DNA from: Pseudoluteimonas sp047602125
GTDB lineage: Bacteria; Pseudomonadota; Gammaproteobacteria; Xanthomonadales; Xanthomonadaceae
NCBI GenBank assembly: GCA_047602125.1
Contig: JASGIB010000001.1
Span: 186,001 to 250,000 of the forward strand
Direction of reading: 5' to 3'
Length of the DNA: 64,000 bases
Under the pieces are notes generated by a model. That model did not search any database. It had not been told where the DNA came from and saw only the letters and a program-made list of their open reading frames with translations. Position numbers and translations under genes: made by a program. Below are positions 1-8,085 of the stretch, in pieces; position 1 is the stretch's first letter; each line of letters starts with the position of its first letter.

Positions 1-126
1 CCGCTGGGCGAGCAGGTGCCCGGCGAAGGGATCGAACGCCTCGGCCTCGCCGACGGCGAACGCTCGCGGCTGTACCACGGCACCGCGCTGGAATGGCTGG
101 GATTGCCGGCGTCGAGGTTCGCATGA
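1..126 (+). CDS. Amidohydrolase C-terminus, probably ACMSD (partial)
   Basis: Frame 1 is open from the window edge to a TGA at 124-126 and encodes the last 41 residues of a protein that starts outside the window. The tail reads GTALEWLGL followed a few residues later by a terminal RFA. This pattern (N/T-A-L-x-x-L-G-L then an aromatic near the end) resembles the C-terminus of 2-amino-3-carboxymuconate-6-semialdehyde decarboxylase, a zinc amidohydrolase that diverts the 3-hydroxyanthranilate branch away from quinolinate. The stop overlaps the kynU start as ATGA, and the next two genes are kynurenine enzymes, which supports the assignment. Catalytic residues are not in view, so another amidohydrolase is possible. 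Confidence 0.6.
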   Translation, partial: PLGEQVPGEGIERLGLADGERSRLYHGTALEWLGLPASRFA

Positions 127-1397
127 CCGATTTCTTCACCGACGCTTACGCACAAGCACTCGACGCCGCCGATCCGTTGCGCGCCTTCCGCGATGAATTC
201 CACCTGCCGTTGCACGATGGCAAGCCGCAGGCCTACTTCGTCGGCAATTCGCTCGGACTGCAGCCGAAGGGCGCGCGGGCACACGTCGATGAAGTGCTGG
301 ACAAATGGGCGACCGAAGCGGTCGAAGGCCATTTCACCGGCAGCGCGCAGTGGATGCCCTACCACGAGCTGGTGCGCGAACCGCTGGCGCGCGTGGTCGG
401 CGCGCAGCCGTCGGAAACGGTGGCGATGAATTCGCTGACCACGAACCTGCACCTGATGCTGGTGAGTTTCTATCGACCGACGCGCGAGCGCCCGGTGCTG
501 CTGATGGAAGCCGGCGCGTTCCCCTCCGACCGCTATGCGCTGGAATCGCAGGTGCGCTTCCACGGCTTCGATCCCGCCGAAGCGCTGGTGGAAGTCGAGC
601 CGGACGAAGCCGACGGCACGTTCTCGATGGCCGCGATCGAACGCGCCATCGCACTGCATGGCCCGCGGCTGGCGACCATCGTCTGGCCGGGCGTGCAGTA
701 CCGCACCGGGCAGGCGTTCGATCTGAAGGAAATCGCGCGGCTCGGGCATGCGGCTGGCGCGACGGTCGGTTTCGACCTCGCGCACGCGGTCGGCAACCTG
801 CCGCTGCGGCTGCACGACGACGATGCCGATTTCGCAGTGTGGTGCCACTACAAGTACATGAACTCCGGCCCAGGCGCGGTCGCCGGCTGCTTCGTGCACG
901 AACGCCATGCGCGCACGGATCGCCCGCGTTTCGCCGGCTGGTGGGGCAACGACCAGGGCGTGCGCTTCAGGATGGGTCCGCAGTTCAATCCCACCCCCGG
1001 CGCCGACGGCTGGCAGTTGTCGAATCCACCGATCCTCGGGCTGGCGCCGCTGCGCGCGTCGCTCGACCAGTACGACCGGGCGACATTGCCTGCCTTGCGC
1101 GCCAAGTCCGAAAAGCTCACCGGCTACCTCGAACGATTGATCGATGCCGACCTGCGCGACGTGCTGCAGGTCGTCACCCCGCGCGATCCCGCGCAACGCG
1201 GTTGCCAGTTGTCGATCCGCGTCATCGGCGGCCGCGAACGCGGGCGCGCCCTGTTCGATTACCTTGGCGCGCGCGGCGTGCTCGGCGACTGGCGCGAACC
1301 GGACGTGATCCGCATTTCGCCGGTGCCGCTGTACAACACGTTCGCCGACGTGCTGCGCTTCGCCCGCACGGTGCGGGAGTGGCGCGATGCCCCCTGA
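123..1397 (+). CDS. kynU: Kynureninase
   Basis: This 424-residue PLP enzyme hydrolyses kynurenine or 3-hydroxykynurenine to (hydroxy)anthranilate and alanine. The N-terminal GNSLGLQP motif is typical of kynureninases. Lys244 in the WCHYKYMNSGPG segment should form the Schiff base with PLP, and Asp218 in FDLAHAVGN should contact the pyridine nitrogen. Length matches the family. An in-frame ATG lies at 93, but the start at 123 is preferred because it overlaps the upstream stop as ATGA and gives the expected N-terminus. The 3' end overlaps kmo by 11 bases, so amidohydrolase, kynU and kmo very probably form one transcript for tryptophan breakdown or de novo NAD synthesis. Confidence 0.95.
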   Translation: MTDFFTDAYAQALDAADPLRAFRDEFHLPLHDGKPQAYFVGNSLGLQPKGARAHVDEVLDKWATEAVEGHFTGSAQWMPYHELVREPLARVVGAQPSETVAMNSLTTNLHLMLVSFYRPTRERPVLLMEAGAFPSDRYALESQVRFHGFDPAEALVEVEPDEADGTFSMAAIERAIALHGPRLATIVWPGVQYRTGQAFDLKEIARLGHAAGATVGFDLAHAVGNLPLRLHDDDADFAVWCHYKYMNSGPGAVAGCFVHERHARTDRPRFAGWWGNDQGVRFRMGPQFNPTPGADGWQLSNPPILGLAPLRASLDQYDRATLPALRAKSEKLTGYLERLIDADLRDVLQVVTPRDPAQRGCQLSIRVIGGRERGRALFDYLGARGVLGDWREPDVIRISPVPLYNTFADVLRFARTVREWRDAP

Positions 1398-2736
1398 CAA
1401 GGCCTTGACCATCATCGGCGGCGGCCTCGCCGGCGCGCTGCTCGCGACGCTCCTCGCGCAACGCGGCTGGTCGGTGGACGTGTACGAAAAGCGCGGCGAT
1501 CCGCGCGTGCACGGCTACGCAGGCGGGCGTTCGATCAACCTCGCGCTGGCAGAACGCGGCCTGCACGCACTGCGCCAGGCCGGCGTGGACGGCGCGGTAA
1601 TGGCCAAGGCGGTGATGATGCGCGGGCGCTTCGTGCATCCCCTGCACGGCGAACCGGGGCTACAGCGCTACGGCCGCGACGATTCCGAAGTGATCTGGTC
1701 GGTGAGCCGCGGCGAGCTCAACATCGCCCTGCTCGACGCCGCGCAGGCCGCCGGTGCGCGATTGCATTTCGACCACGGGCTCGAGCGCGTGGATTTCGAC
1801 GCCGGGCTCGCGCATTTCCGCCAGGCCGACGGCGTCGCCACCGCGCGCCCGTTCCATGCACTGGTCGGCGCCGATGGCGCCGGTTCGACGCTGCGCACGC
1901 AGATGGCGCCGCAGGTCGCGCTGAACGAGCGCACCGAGTGGCTGGACCACGGCTACAAGGAACTGGAAATCCCGCCGACCGCGGATGGCGATTTCCGCAT
2001 CGAACCGAACGCGCTGCACATCTGGCCGCGCGACCACTACATGTGCATCGCCCTGCCCAACGACGAGCGCACCTTCACCGTGACGCTGTTCATGCCGCAC
2101 GCCGGCGAATATCCGTGCTTCGATCGGGTGAAGACCGCCGACGAGGCGCAGGCATTGTTCGAACGCGATTTCCCCGACGCCCTGCCGTTGATCCCGAACC
2201 TGCGCCGCGACTACGAAGCGAACCCGACCGGCATGCTCGCGACCTTGTACCTGGATCGCTGGCACCTCGACGGGCGCGCGGTGCTGATCGGCGACGCCGC
2301 ACACGCGATGGTGCCGTTCCACGGCCAGGGCATGAACTGCGCGTTCGAGGACTGCGTCGCGCTGGCCGATGCACTGGAACGCGCGCCGTCGCGGGCCGAG
2401 GCCTTCGCCGCGTTCGAGGCGCAACGCAAGCCGGATGCCGAGGCGATCCAGCGGATGGCGCTGGAGAACTACATCGAGATGCGCGACAAGGTGGACGACG
2501 ACGCCTTCCTGCTGCAGCGCCAGCTGGAACTCGCGCTGCAGGAACGGCATCCCGGCCGCTTCGTGCCGCATTACGCCATGGTCAGCTTCATGCGCATCCC
2601 CTACTCCGTCGCCCTGCACCGCAGCGAAGTGCAGCGCGACATCCTGGAGGACGCGACGCGCGGGCTGGCGTCGCTGGACGATGTCGACTGGGGCGCGGTC
2701 GACGATGCGGTGCTGGCGAAGCTGGAACCCCTGTAG
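1387..2736 (+). CDS. kmo: Kynurenine 3-monooxygenase
   Basis: This 449-residue FAD-dependent hydroxylase converts L-kynurenine to 3-hydroxykynurenine using NADPH and O2. The FAD-binding GxGxxG is G11-G13-G16 in IIGGGLAG, and the second flavin motif, GDAAHAMVPFHGQG, begins at residue 302. The protein is about as long as bacterial KMO proteins. Translation starts inside the 3' end of kynU, with GGGAG just upstream as ribosome-binding site. Together with KynU it produces 3-hydroxyanthranilate. The TAG stop codon forms the left edge of a 66-bp palindromic repeat element that fills the gap to sbcB. Confidence 0.95.
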   Translation: MPPDKALTIIGGGLAGALLATLLAQRGWSVDVYEKRGDPRVHGYAGGRSINLALAERGLHALRQAGVDGAVMAKAVMMRGRFVHPLHGEPGLQRYGRDDSEVIWSVSRGELNIALLDAAQAAGARLHFDHGLERVDFDAGLAHFRQADGVATARPFHALVGADGAGSTLRTQMAPQVALNERTEWLDHGYKELEIPPTADGDFRIEPNALHIWPRDHYMCIALPNDERTFTVTLFMPHAGEYPCFDRVKTADEAQALFERDFPDALPLIPNLRRDYEANPTGMLATLYLDRWHLDGRAVLIGDAAHAMVPFHGQGMNCAFEDCVALADALERAPSRAEAFAAFEAQRKPDAEAIQRMALENYIEMRDKVDDDAFLLQRQLELALQERHPGRFVPHYAMVSFMRIPYSVALHRSEVQRDILEDATRGLASLDDVDWGAVDDAVLAKLEPL

Positions 2737-2799
2737 GGTGGGCCCTGGCCCACCATCGGCAATTGCCGAACCATGATTGGTGCGCCCGGGCGCACCCTA
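2734..2799. repeat. 66-bp palindromic element with TAGGGTG/CACCCTA ends
   Basis: The element is bounded by TAGGGTG (2734-2740) and its reverse complement CACCCTA (2793-2799). It contains three palindromes: GGTGGGCC-CT-GGCCCACC (2737-2754), CGGCAATTGCCG (2757-2768) and GGTGCGCCCGGGCGCACC (2779-2796). It fills the kmo-sbcB gap, supplying the kmo stop at one end and abutting the sbcB start at the other. The layout resembles a REP doublet or a very small MITE. No second copy was seen in this window. Confidence 0.8.
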
Positions 2800-2810
2800 T
2801 GGATGACGTG

Positions 2811-4256
2811 ATGACCGCATCGTTCCTCTTCTACGACCTCGAAACCTTCGGCGCCGATCCGCGCCGCAGCCGCATCGCCCAGTTCGCGGCGATCCGCACC
2901 GACGAGGCGCTGGAGGAGGTCGAGGAACCGATCTCGTTCTTCGTCAGGCCGGCCGACGACCTGCTGCCCGCCCCGGTCGCGACCCTGATCACCGGCATCG
3001 CGCCGCAGGACGCATTGCGCGACGGCGTGAACGAGGCCGCGGCCTTCGCCCGCATCTTCGATGAAATGGCGCGACCCGGGACCTGTAGCGCCGGCTACAA
3101 CTCCTTGCGCTTCGACGATGAATTCGTGCGCAATGGTTTTTATCGCGATTTCCACGACCCCTACGAACGCGAATGGCGCGGGGGCAATTCGCGCTGGGAC
3201 CTTCTCGACGCGCTGCGGTTGATGCACGCCCTGCGGCCGGACGGCATCGCCTGGCGCCCGCGCGAGGACGGCGGCGGCACCAGCTTCAAGCTCGAACACC
3301 TGGCCGAGGACAACGGCCTGCGCATCGGCGATGCGCATGAAGCATTGAGCGACGTGCGCGCGACGATCGGCCTCGCCCGCCTGTTCCGCGGTGCGCAACC
3401 ACGGCTGTGGGACTACGCGCTGAAACTCCGCGACAAGCGCTTCGCCGGCTCGCTGCTCGATCCGGTGGCGATGGCGCCTTTGCTGCACGTGTCCCAGCGC
3501 TACCCGGCCAGCCGCATGAGCGCCGCACCGATCGCGCCGCTGGCGCGACATCCGCGCATCGACGGCCGCGTGATCGTGTTCGACCTCGCCAGCGATCCGC
3601 AGGCGCTGCTCGACCTTGATGCCGAGACGATCCTGGCGCGCATGTACCTGCGCCGCGACCAGTTGGGCGAAGGCGAGGAACGCATCGCGCTGAAGGAAGT
3701 GCACCTCAACAAGTGCCCGGCGCTGGTCGCCTGGGACCACTTGCGCGCTGCGGATTTCGAGCGCCTCGGCATCGATCCCGCCGAAGCCGAAGCGCGCGCC
3801 GGTCGCCTGCGCGCGGCCGGTCCCGCGCTGGCGGAAAAACTGCGCCAGGTCTATGCGGTCGAGGCCGAACGCGGCCCGGCCGATGTCGACGGCGCGCTCT
3901 ACGACGGTTTCATCGACGACGCCGACCGCCGCCTGTTCCCCGAGGTGCGCAGTACGCCGCCCGAGGCCCTGGGGCTGGCGAACTTCGCGTTCCGCGACCC
4001 ACGCCTGCCGGAATTGCTGTTCCGTTACCGCGCCCGCAACTGGCCGGCGACGTTGTCGACGGCCGAACGCGAACGCTGGGACGGCTACCGGCGCGAACGC
4101 CTGCTCGCGGATTCGGGCCTGTCGGAAACGACCCTGCCCGCGTTCTTCGCCGAACTCGAAGGCCTGCGCGGCGAGCATGCCGGCGATCCGTCGAAACTCG
4201 CCCTGCTCGGCAAGCTTGAGGCCTGGGGCCGCGACATCGAGGCGAGCCTGCGATGA
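2811..4256 (+). CDS. sbcB: Exodeoxyribonuclease I
   Basis: This 481-residue 3'-5' single-strand DNA exonuclease acts in mismatch repair and recombination. The N-terminal DEDD nuclease motif FLFYDLETFG supplies metal-binding Asp9 and Glu11. Length matches E. coli ExoI (475 residues), including the SH3-like and helical C-terminal region expected of the family. The start at 2811 is chosen because it places the DxE motif as in homologues; ATG at 2799 is in frame but would overlap the palindromic element. The TGA overlaps the next gene as ATGA. The placement after kynurenine genes appears incidental. Confidence 0.93.
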   Translation: MTASFLFYDLETFGADPRRSRIAQFAAIRTDEALEEVEEPISFFVRPADDLLPAPVATLITGIAPQDALRDGVNEAAAFARIFDEMARPGTCSAGYNSLRFDDEFVRNGFYRDFHDPYEREWRGGNSRWDLLDALRLMHALRPDGIAWRPREDGGGTSFKLEHLAEDNGLRIGDAHEALSDVRATIGLARLFRGAQPRLWDYALKLRDKRFAGSLLDPVAMAPLLHVSQRYPASRMSAAPIAPLARHPRIDGRVIVFDLASDPQALLDLDAETILARMYLRRDQLGEGEERIALKEVHLNKCPALVAWDHLRAADFERLGIDPAEAEARAGRLRAAGPALAEKLRQVYAVEAERGPADVDGALYDGFIDDADRRLFPEVRSTPPEALGLANFAFRDPRLPELLFRYRARNWPATLSTAERERWDGYRRERLLADSGLSETTLPAFFAELEGLRGEHAGDPSKLALLGKLEAWGRDIEASLR

Positions 4257-4939
4257 CCACCTACTTCAGCGACAAGAGCTTCAGGTTCCTGCGCGGCCTT
4301 GCCCGCCACAACGAGCGCACGTGGTTCCTCGCGCACAAGGCCGAATACGAGGCCACGGTGCGCGAACCGTTCCAGCGCCTGCTCGGCGACCTGCAGCCGG
4401 CGCTGGCGGTGATCAGCGAACACTATCGCTCGGAACCGAAGGGCGTCGGCGGCTCGTTGTTCCGCATCCAGCGCGACACGCGTTTCTCCGGCGACAAGAC
4501 GCCGTACAAGAACTGGCAAGGCGCGCGCCTGTTCCATGCGCGTTCGCGCCAGGTCGAGGCGCCCTCGTTCTACCTGCACCTGCAGCCGGGCGCCTGCTTC
4601 GTCGGCGGCGGCATCTGGCATCCGTCGACGCCGGCGTTGCGCAGGATCCGCCAGTTCATCGTCGACAACCCCGGCGGCTGGGAGGCCGCGGCGCATGCGC
4701 CCGCGTTCCGCCGTCGCTTCGACCTGGAGAGCGAGGAGATGCTGGTGCGCAGCCCGCCCGGCTTCCCCGCGGATTTCCGCTTCCTCGACGACCTGCGGCA
4801 CAAGAACTTCGTCGCGGTGCGCGGCATCGACGACGCGACCATGGCCGGCCCGCGCCTGCTCGCGACCCTGCAGAAGGACCTGCAGGCGCTGGCGCCGCTG
4901 GTGGATTATCTTTGCGCAGCCTTGGACCTGGAGTTCTGA
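4253..4939 (+). CDS. DUF2461 / TIGR02453 family protein
   Basis: This 228-residue soluble protein begins with MTTYFSDKSFRFLRGL and then the family hallmark NERTWFLAHKAEYE. Conserved blocks such as FRIQRDTRFSGDKTPYK and YLHLQPGACFVGGGIW identify the DUF2461 family, which is widespread in bacteria and some fungi and has no established biochemical role. It has no signal peptide or membrane segment. Its ATG overlaps the sbcB stop, so the two are probably translationally coupled. Whether that link to ExoI is functional is unknown. Confidence 0.85.
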   Translation: MTTYFSDKSFRFLRGLARHNERTWFLAHKAEYEATVREPFQRLLGDLQPALAVISEHYRSEPKGVGGSLFRIQRDTRFSGDKTPYKNWQGARLFHARSRQVEAPSFYLHLQPGACFVGGGIWHPSTPALRRIRQFIVDNPGGWEAAAHAPAFRRRFDLESEEMLVRSPPGFPADFRFLDDLRHKNFVAVRGIDDATMAGPRLLATLQKDLQALAPLVDYLCAALDLEF

Positions 4940-4941
4940 GC

Positions 4942-5472
4942 ATGAAGAAGTGGCTGGTCGCGCTGGTGGTCGTGCTCCTGCTGCTCGTCGGCTACGGCGC
5001 CGCAGGCCCTTACCTCGCGATCCGCGGCATCCATTCCGCGATCGAGAACCGCGACCCGAACAAGCTGGAACGCTACGTCGATTACCCGACTTTGCGCGCC
5101 AACGTCCGCGCCAAGGTGGCGAAGCGCCTGCTGGCCGCCGCGACTTCGCCCTCGGGACGCGTCGTCGGCGACGACCTCGGGCGGACCATGATCGGCGCGA
5201 TCAGCGACAAGGCGGTCGATGCGATGGTTTCGCCCGTGGGCATCGCCCTGCTGCTCGAGGGCCGCGCCCTCGCCCATCGCGTGACTGGCAAGGACCCCGC
5301 GCCCGACGGCAAGGACGATGCGGCCGATCCCCTGCTGCAGGCGAAGACGCGGTTCGAGTCGCCCTCGCGCTTCACCGCCACCGTCGACAGCGCCGACGGC
5401 CGCCCGGTGGTGTTCGTGTTCGAACGCAAGTGGCTGGGCTGGAAGCTGAGCGACATCCGCCTGCCGGGCTGA
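4942..5472 (+). CDS. DUF2939 single-pass membrane protein
   Basis: This 176-residue protein has an N-terminal hydrophobic segment (about residues 4-22, rich in Val/Leu) acting as a membrane anchor or uncleaved signal. A periplasm-facing domain follows, beginning AAGPYLAIRGIHSAIENRD and ending in a beta-rich segment with FVFERKWLGWKLSDIRLP. This is the DUF2939 arrangement, whose function is not established. It begins two bases after the DUF2461 stop and is the last gene of this plus-strand run, converging on the 5'-nucleotidase gene 14 bases later. Confidence 0.8.
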   Translation: MKKWLVALVVVLLLLVGYGAAGPYLAIRGIHSAIENRDPNKLERYVDYPTLRANVRAKVAKRLLAAATSPSGRVVGDDLGRTMIGAISDKAVDAMVSPVGIALLLEGRALAHRVTGKDPAPDGKDDAADPLLQAKTRFESPSRFTATVDSADGRPVVFVFERKWLGWKLSDIRLPG

Positions 5473-5486
5473 ACGCCCGCGACCGC

Positions 5487-6389
5487 TCAGGAATTGGCGA
5501 TGCCGTGCGGCACGTGCCCCGCGGCGACGTGGCGACGTGCGGAATCGATGTTGTGCTGCGAATCGTCGAAGAAGATGTCGGCGCCGAAAGCCTCGAGGAA
5601 CGCGCCCTTGTCGCGCCCGCCGAGGAACAGCGCCTCGTCCAGGCGCACGCCCCAATCGCGCAGGGTCCGGATCACGCGCTCGTGCGCCGGGGCGGAACGT
5701 GCGGTGACCAGCGCGGTGCGGATCGGCGCTTCGTCACCGGGCGGGAACGCGGCCTGCAGGTCGTGCAGCGCGGACAGGAAGTCGCGGAAAGGCCCGCCCG
5801 ACAGCGGTTCGCGCGCCTTCTCGCGCTCGTGCGCGCCGAAGGCCTCGATGCCGTGCGCGCGCGAGACGCGTTCGCCTTCGTCGCCGAAGATCACCGCGTC
5901 GCCGTCGAAGGCGATGCGCAACTGGCCGTGGCGCGTTTCGTTGGCCTGCGCCGGCAGGATGGTCGCCGCGGCGATGCCGGCATCGAGCGCGCGCCGCACC
6001 GAATCCGGGTTCGCCGACAGGAACAGTTGCGCGCCGAACGGCTTGATGTAGGGCCAGACCGGCGCGCCCGAGGTGAAGGTGGCGCGGCGGATATCCAGGC
6101 CGTGGTGCTGGATGGAATTGAACACGCGCAGGCCGGTGTCTGCCGAATTGCGCGACAGCAGGATCACCTCCACCCGCGGCGATTCGCCCGGCGCGCCAGC
6201 GTTCAATGCGAGCAGCTTGCGCACCAGCGGGAAGGCGATGCCCGGTTCGAGCACGTCGTCCTCGCGCCGGCGCTGGTACTCGGCGAAGGCCTCGATGCCC
6301 TCGCGCTCGAACAAGGCGTGGCTGTCCTCCATGTGGAACAGCGCACGCGTGGTGATGGCGACGATCAGCGGCTGGGCGAGGGCTTCCAT
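5487..6389 (-). CDS. Cytosolic 5'-nucleotidase (NT5C1-type family)
   Basis: This 300-residue protein resembles the bacterial branch of the 5'-nucleotidase family related to animal NT5C1. That family dephosphorylates nucleoside monophosphates, probably with an HAD-like catalytic centre. Visible family blocks include IVAITTRALFHMEDSH near the N-terminus, FLSANPDSVRRALDAGIAAA in the middle, and an acidic motif FFDDSQHNID near the C-terminus that could bind metal. It has no signal peptide. The start is preceded by only a weak ribosome-binding site. The adjacent rhlE gene ends 44 bases upstream on the same strand and may share its transcript. Substrate preference cannot be read from sequence. Confidence 0.85.
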   Translation of the reverse strand: MEALAQPLIVAITTRALFHMEDSHALFEREGIEAFAEYQRRREDDVLEPGIAFPLVRKLLALNAGAPGESPRVEVILLSRNSADTGLRVFNSIQHHGLDIRRATFTSGAPVWPYIKPFGAQLFLSANPDSVRRALDAGIAAATILPAQANETRHGQLRIAFDGDAVIFGDEGERVSRAHGIEAFGAHEREKAREPLSGGPFRDFLSALHDLQAAFPPGDEAPIRTALVTARSAPAHERVIRTLRDWGVRLDEALFLGGRDKGAFLEAFGADIFFDDSQHNIDSARRHVAAGHVPHGIANS

Positions 6390-6433
6390 GCCCGCATTGT
6401 GCCGCGCGCGGGTCGCAGGTAACGCGACGTCCG

Positions 6434-7780
6434 TCAGGCGCGGCTGCCGCGGTTGCGGCCCTGGCGCCGGCCTTCGCCGCCGTTGCGCTTGGGCGCGCCG
6501 GCATGGGCGTGCGCGGCGCGATCCTGCGGCTTGCCGTGCGCGCGATGCGCCGGCTTGCGCGGCGGACGCTGGCCGCCCGGCTTGGGGTTCGAAGCGCGCT
6601 GGCCGCCACCGTTCTTCGGGATCGGCGCATCGAGCCGGATCGGGCGGCTGGGCGCATAGCCCGCGACCGTTTCCATCACGATCTCGGCCTTGAGCATGCG
6701 CTGGATCTGGCGCAGCAGCCCGCCCTCTTCCGGCGACACCAGCGACAGCGCTTCGCCGCTCGCGCCGGCGCGGCCGGTGCGGCCGATGCGGTGCACGTAA
6801 TCTTCCGCGACCATCGGCAGGTCGTGGTTGATCACCAGCGGCAATTGCGGGATGTCGAGGCCGCGCGCGGCGACGTCGGTCGCGACCAGCACGCGCACCT
6901 TGCCGGCCTTGAACTGGTCCAGCGCCTTCTGCCGCTGCGCCTGGCTCTTGTTGCCGTGGATCGCAACGGCCTTCAGCCCGGCTTTTTCCAGCTGCTCGGC
7001 GAGGCGGTTGCAGCCGTGCTTGGTCTTGCCGAACACCAGCACCTGGTCGGTGTGGCGCTGGCTCAGGATCTCGATCAGCAGGTCGCGCTTGCGCGCGCCA
7101 TCGACCGGATGCGCGCGGTGCACGATGGTCTCGGCAATGGTGTTGTTCGCCGCGACCTGAACCTGCTGCGGGTCGCGCATGAAATCGAGCGCCAGCGCCT
7201 TGATGCGTTCCTCGAACGTCGCCGAGAACAGCATGGTCTGCCGCTGCGAAGGCACGCGGTTGACGATGCGCTTGATCGCCGGCAGGAAGCCCATGTCGAG
7301 CATGCGGTCGGCTTCGTCGAGGACGAGGGTTTCGATCGCGTCGAGCCGGGCGGTGCCGCGGTCGAGGTGGTCGATCAGGCGACCCGGGCAGGCGACGATG
7401 ATGTCGGTGCCGCGGCGCAGGTTGTCGATCTGCGGCTGCATGCCGGCGCCGCCGAACAGGGTGGTCACGTTGAGGCGCAGGCCACGGCCGTAGGCCTTGA
7501 GGCTGTCGGCGACCTGCACCGCCAGTTCGCGGGTGGGCACCAGCACCAGCGCGCGCGGCTTGCGCGGGCCGTTGGCCGGCGTGGCCTTGGCCAGGCGCTG
7601 CAGCAAAGGCAGGCCGAACGCGGCGGTCTTGCCGGTGCCGGTCTGCGCGCCGCCGAGCACGTCGCGGCCGTCCAGCACCAGCGGGATGGCCTGCGCCTGG
7701 ATTTCGGTGGGTTGCGTGTAGCCGGTTTCGACCAGCGTGCGCAGGAGCGCGGGCGATAGCCCGAGGTGTTCGAATGTCAT
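6434..7780 (-). CDS. rhlE: ATP-dependent RNA helicase, RhlE type
   Basis: This 448-residue DEAD-box helicase remodels RNA duplexes, typically in ribosome assembly, RNA decay and cold adaptation. Motif I is AQTGTGKT (45-52), motif II DEAD (155-158), motif III SAT (186-188), and motif VI HRIGRTGR is in the second RecA domain. From about residue 380 a basic tail rich in Arg, Gly, Pro and Gln replaces conserved structure, as in RhlE proteins. I place the start at 7780 (MTFEHLGLSP, matching the E. coli RhlE start), with GAAGGA about 10 bases upstream; ATG at 7789 is in frame but lies only two bases after that site. It is preceded by a long untranslated leader. Confidence 0.92.
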   Translation of the reverse strand: MTFEHLGLSPALLRTLVETGYTQPTEIQAQAIPLVLDGRDVLGGAQTGTGKTAAFGLPLLQRLAKATPANGPRKPRALVLVPTRELAVQVADSLKAYGRGLRLNVTTLFGGAGMQPQIDNLRRGTDIIVACPGRLIDHLDRGTARLDAIETLVLDEADRMLDMGFLPAIKRIVNRVPSQRQTMLFSATFEERIKALALDFMRDPQQVQVAANNTIAETIVHRAHPVDGARKRDLLIEILSQRHTDQVLVFGKTKHGCNRLAEQLEKAGLKAVAIHGNKSQAQRQKALDQFKAGKVRVLVATDVAARGLDIPQLPLVINHDLPMVAEDYVHRIGRTGRAGASGEALSLVSPEEGGLLRQIQRMLKAEIVMETVAGYAPSRPIRLDAPIPKNGGGQRASNPKPGGQRPPRKPAHRAHGKPQDRAAHAHAGAPKRNGGEGRRQGRNRGSRA

Positions 7781-8085
7781 GTTCTGCATTTCCTTCGTTG
7801 CGTTCGCATGCGCGCGACGCGGCGTCGAGCCGGCGTTCGCACGGGGATGCGGACTGGCCCGGAGCGTTCCTTGGAACCGCGCTGCGAGCGATGTTTTGAC
7901 GGCGCCGGATGCTCCGGGCCGTGTCTGCGCGACGAAAGGCGTGCGGGGAAAAGAGGCCGCGGGGGTCGATTGGACCGGCGGCAGGCTTACCTAAGGAAAC
8001 GGATCAGCCGTGCGCGAACGGGGCGCATCGTACGCGAAAACCCGGCGGATCGCCAATGCGAGCCGGCGATGGCGCATCGGGTTCA
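7781..8085 (-). other. Non-coding leader upstream of rhlE
   Basis: This gap of about 300 bases lies between the delta-60-repeat gene and rhlE. No supported coding sequence was found on either strand. If the promoter proposed at 8027-8056 is used, the rhlE transcript would carry an untranslated leader of about 240 bases. DEAD-box helicase mRNAs of several bacteria have long regulated leaders, so a structured or cold-responsive leader is plausible, but I see no recognisable riboswitch. Confidence 0.4.
8027..8056 (-). promoter_or_regulatory. Possible sigma-70 promoter for rhlE
   Basis: On the minus strand, TTGGCG (complement of 8051-8056) is followed after 18 bases by TACGAT (complement of 8027-8032). 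Both match the sigma-70 consensus reasonably well. It is the best candidate found in the gap upstream of rhlE and would give a long leader. Confidence 0.35.
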
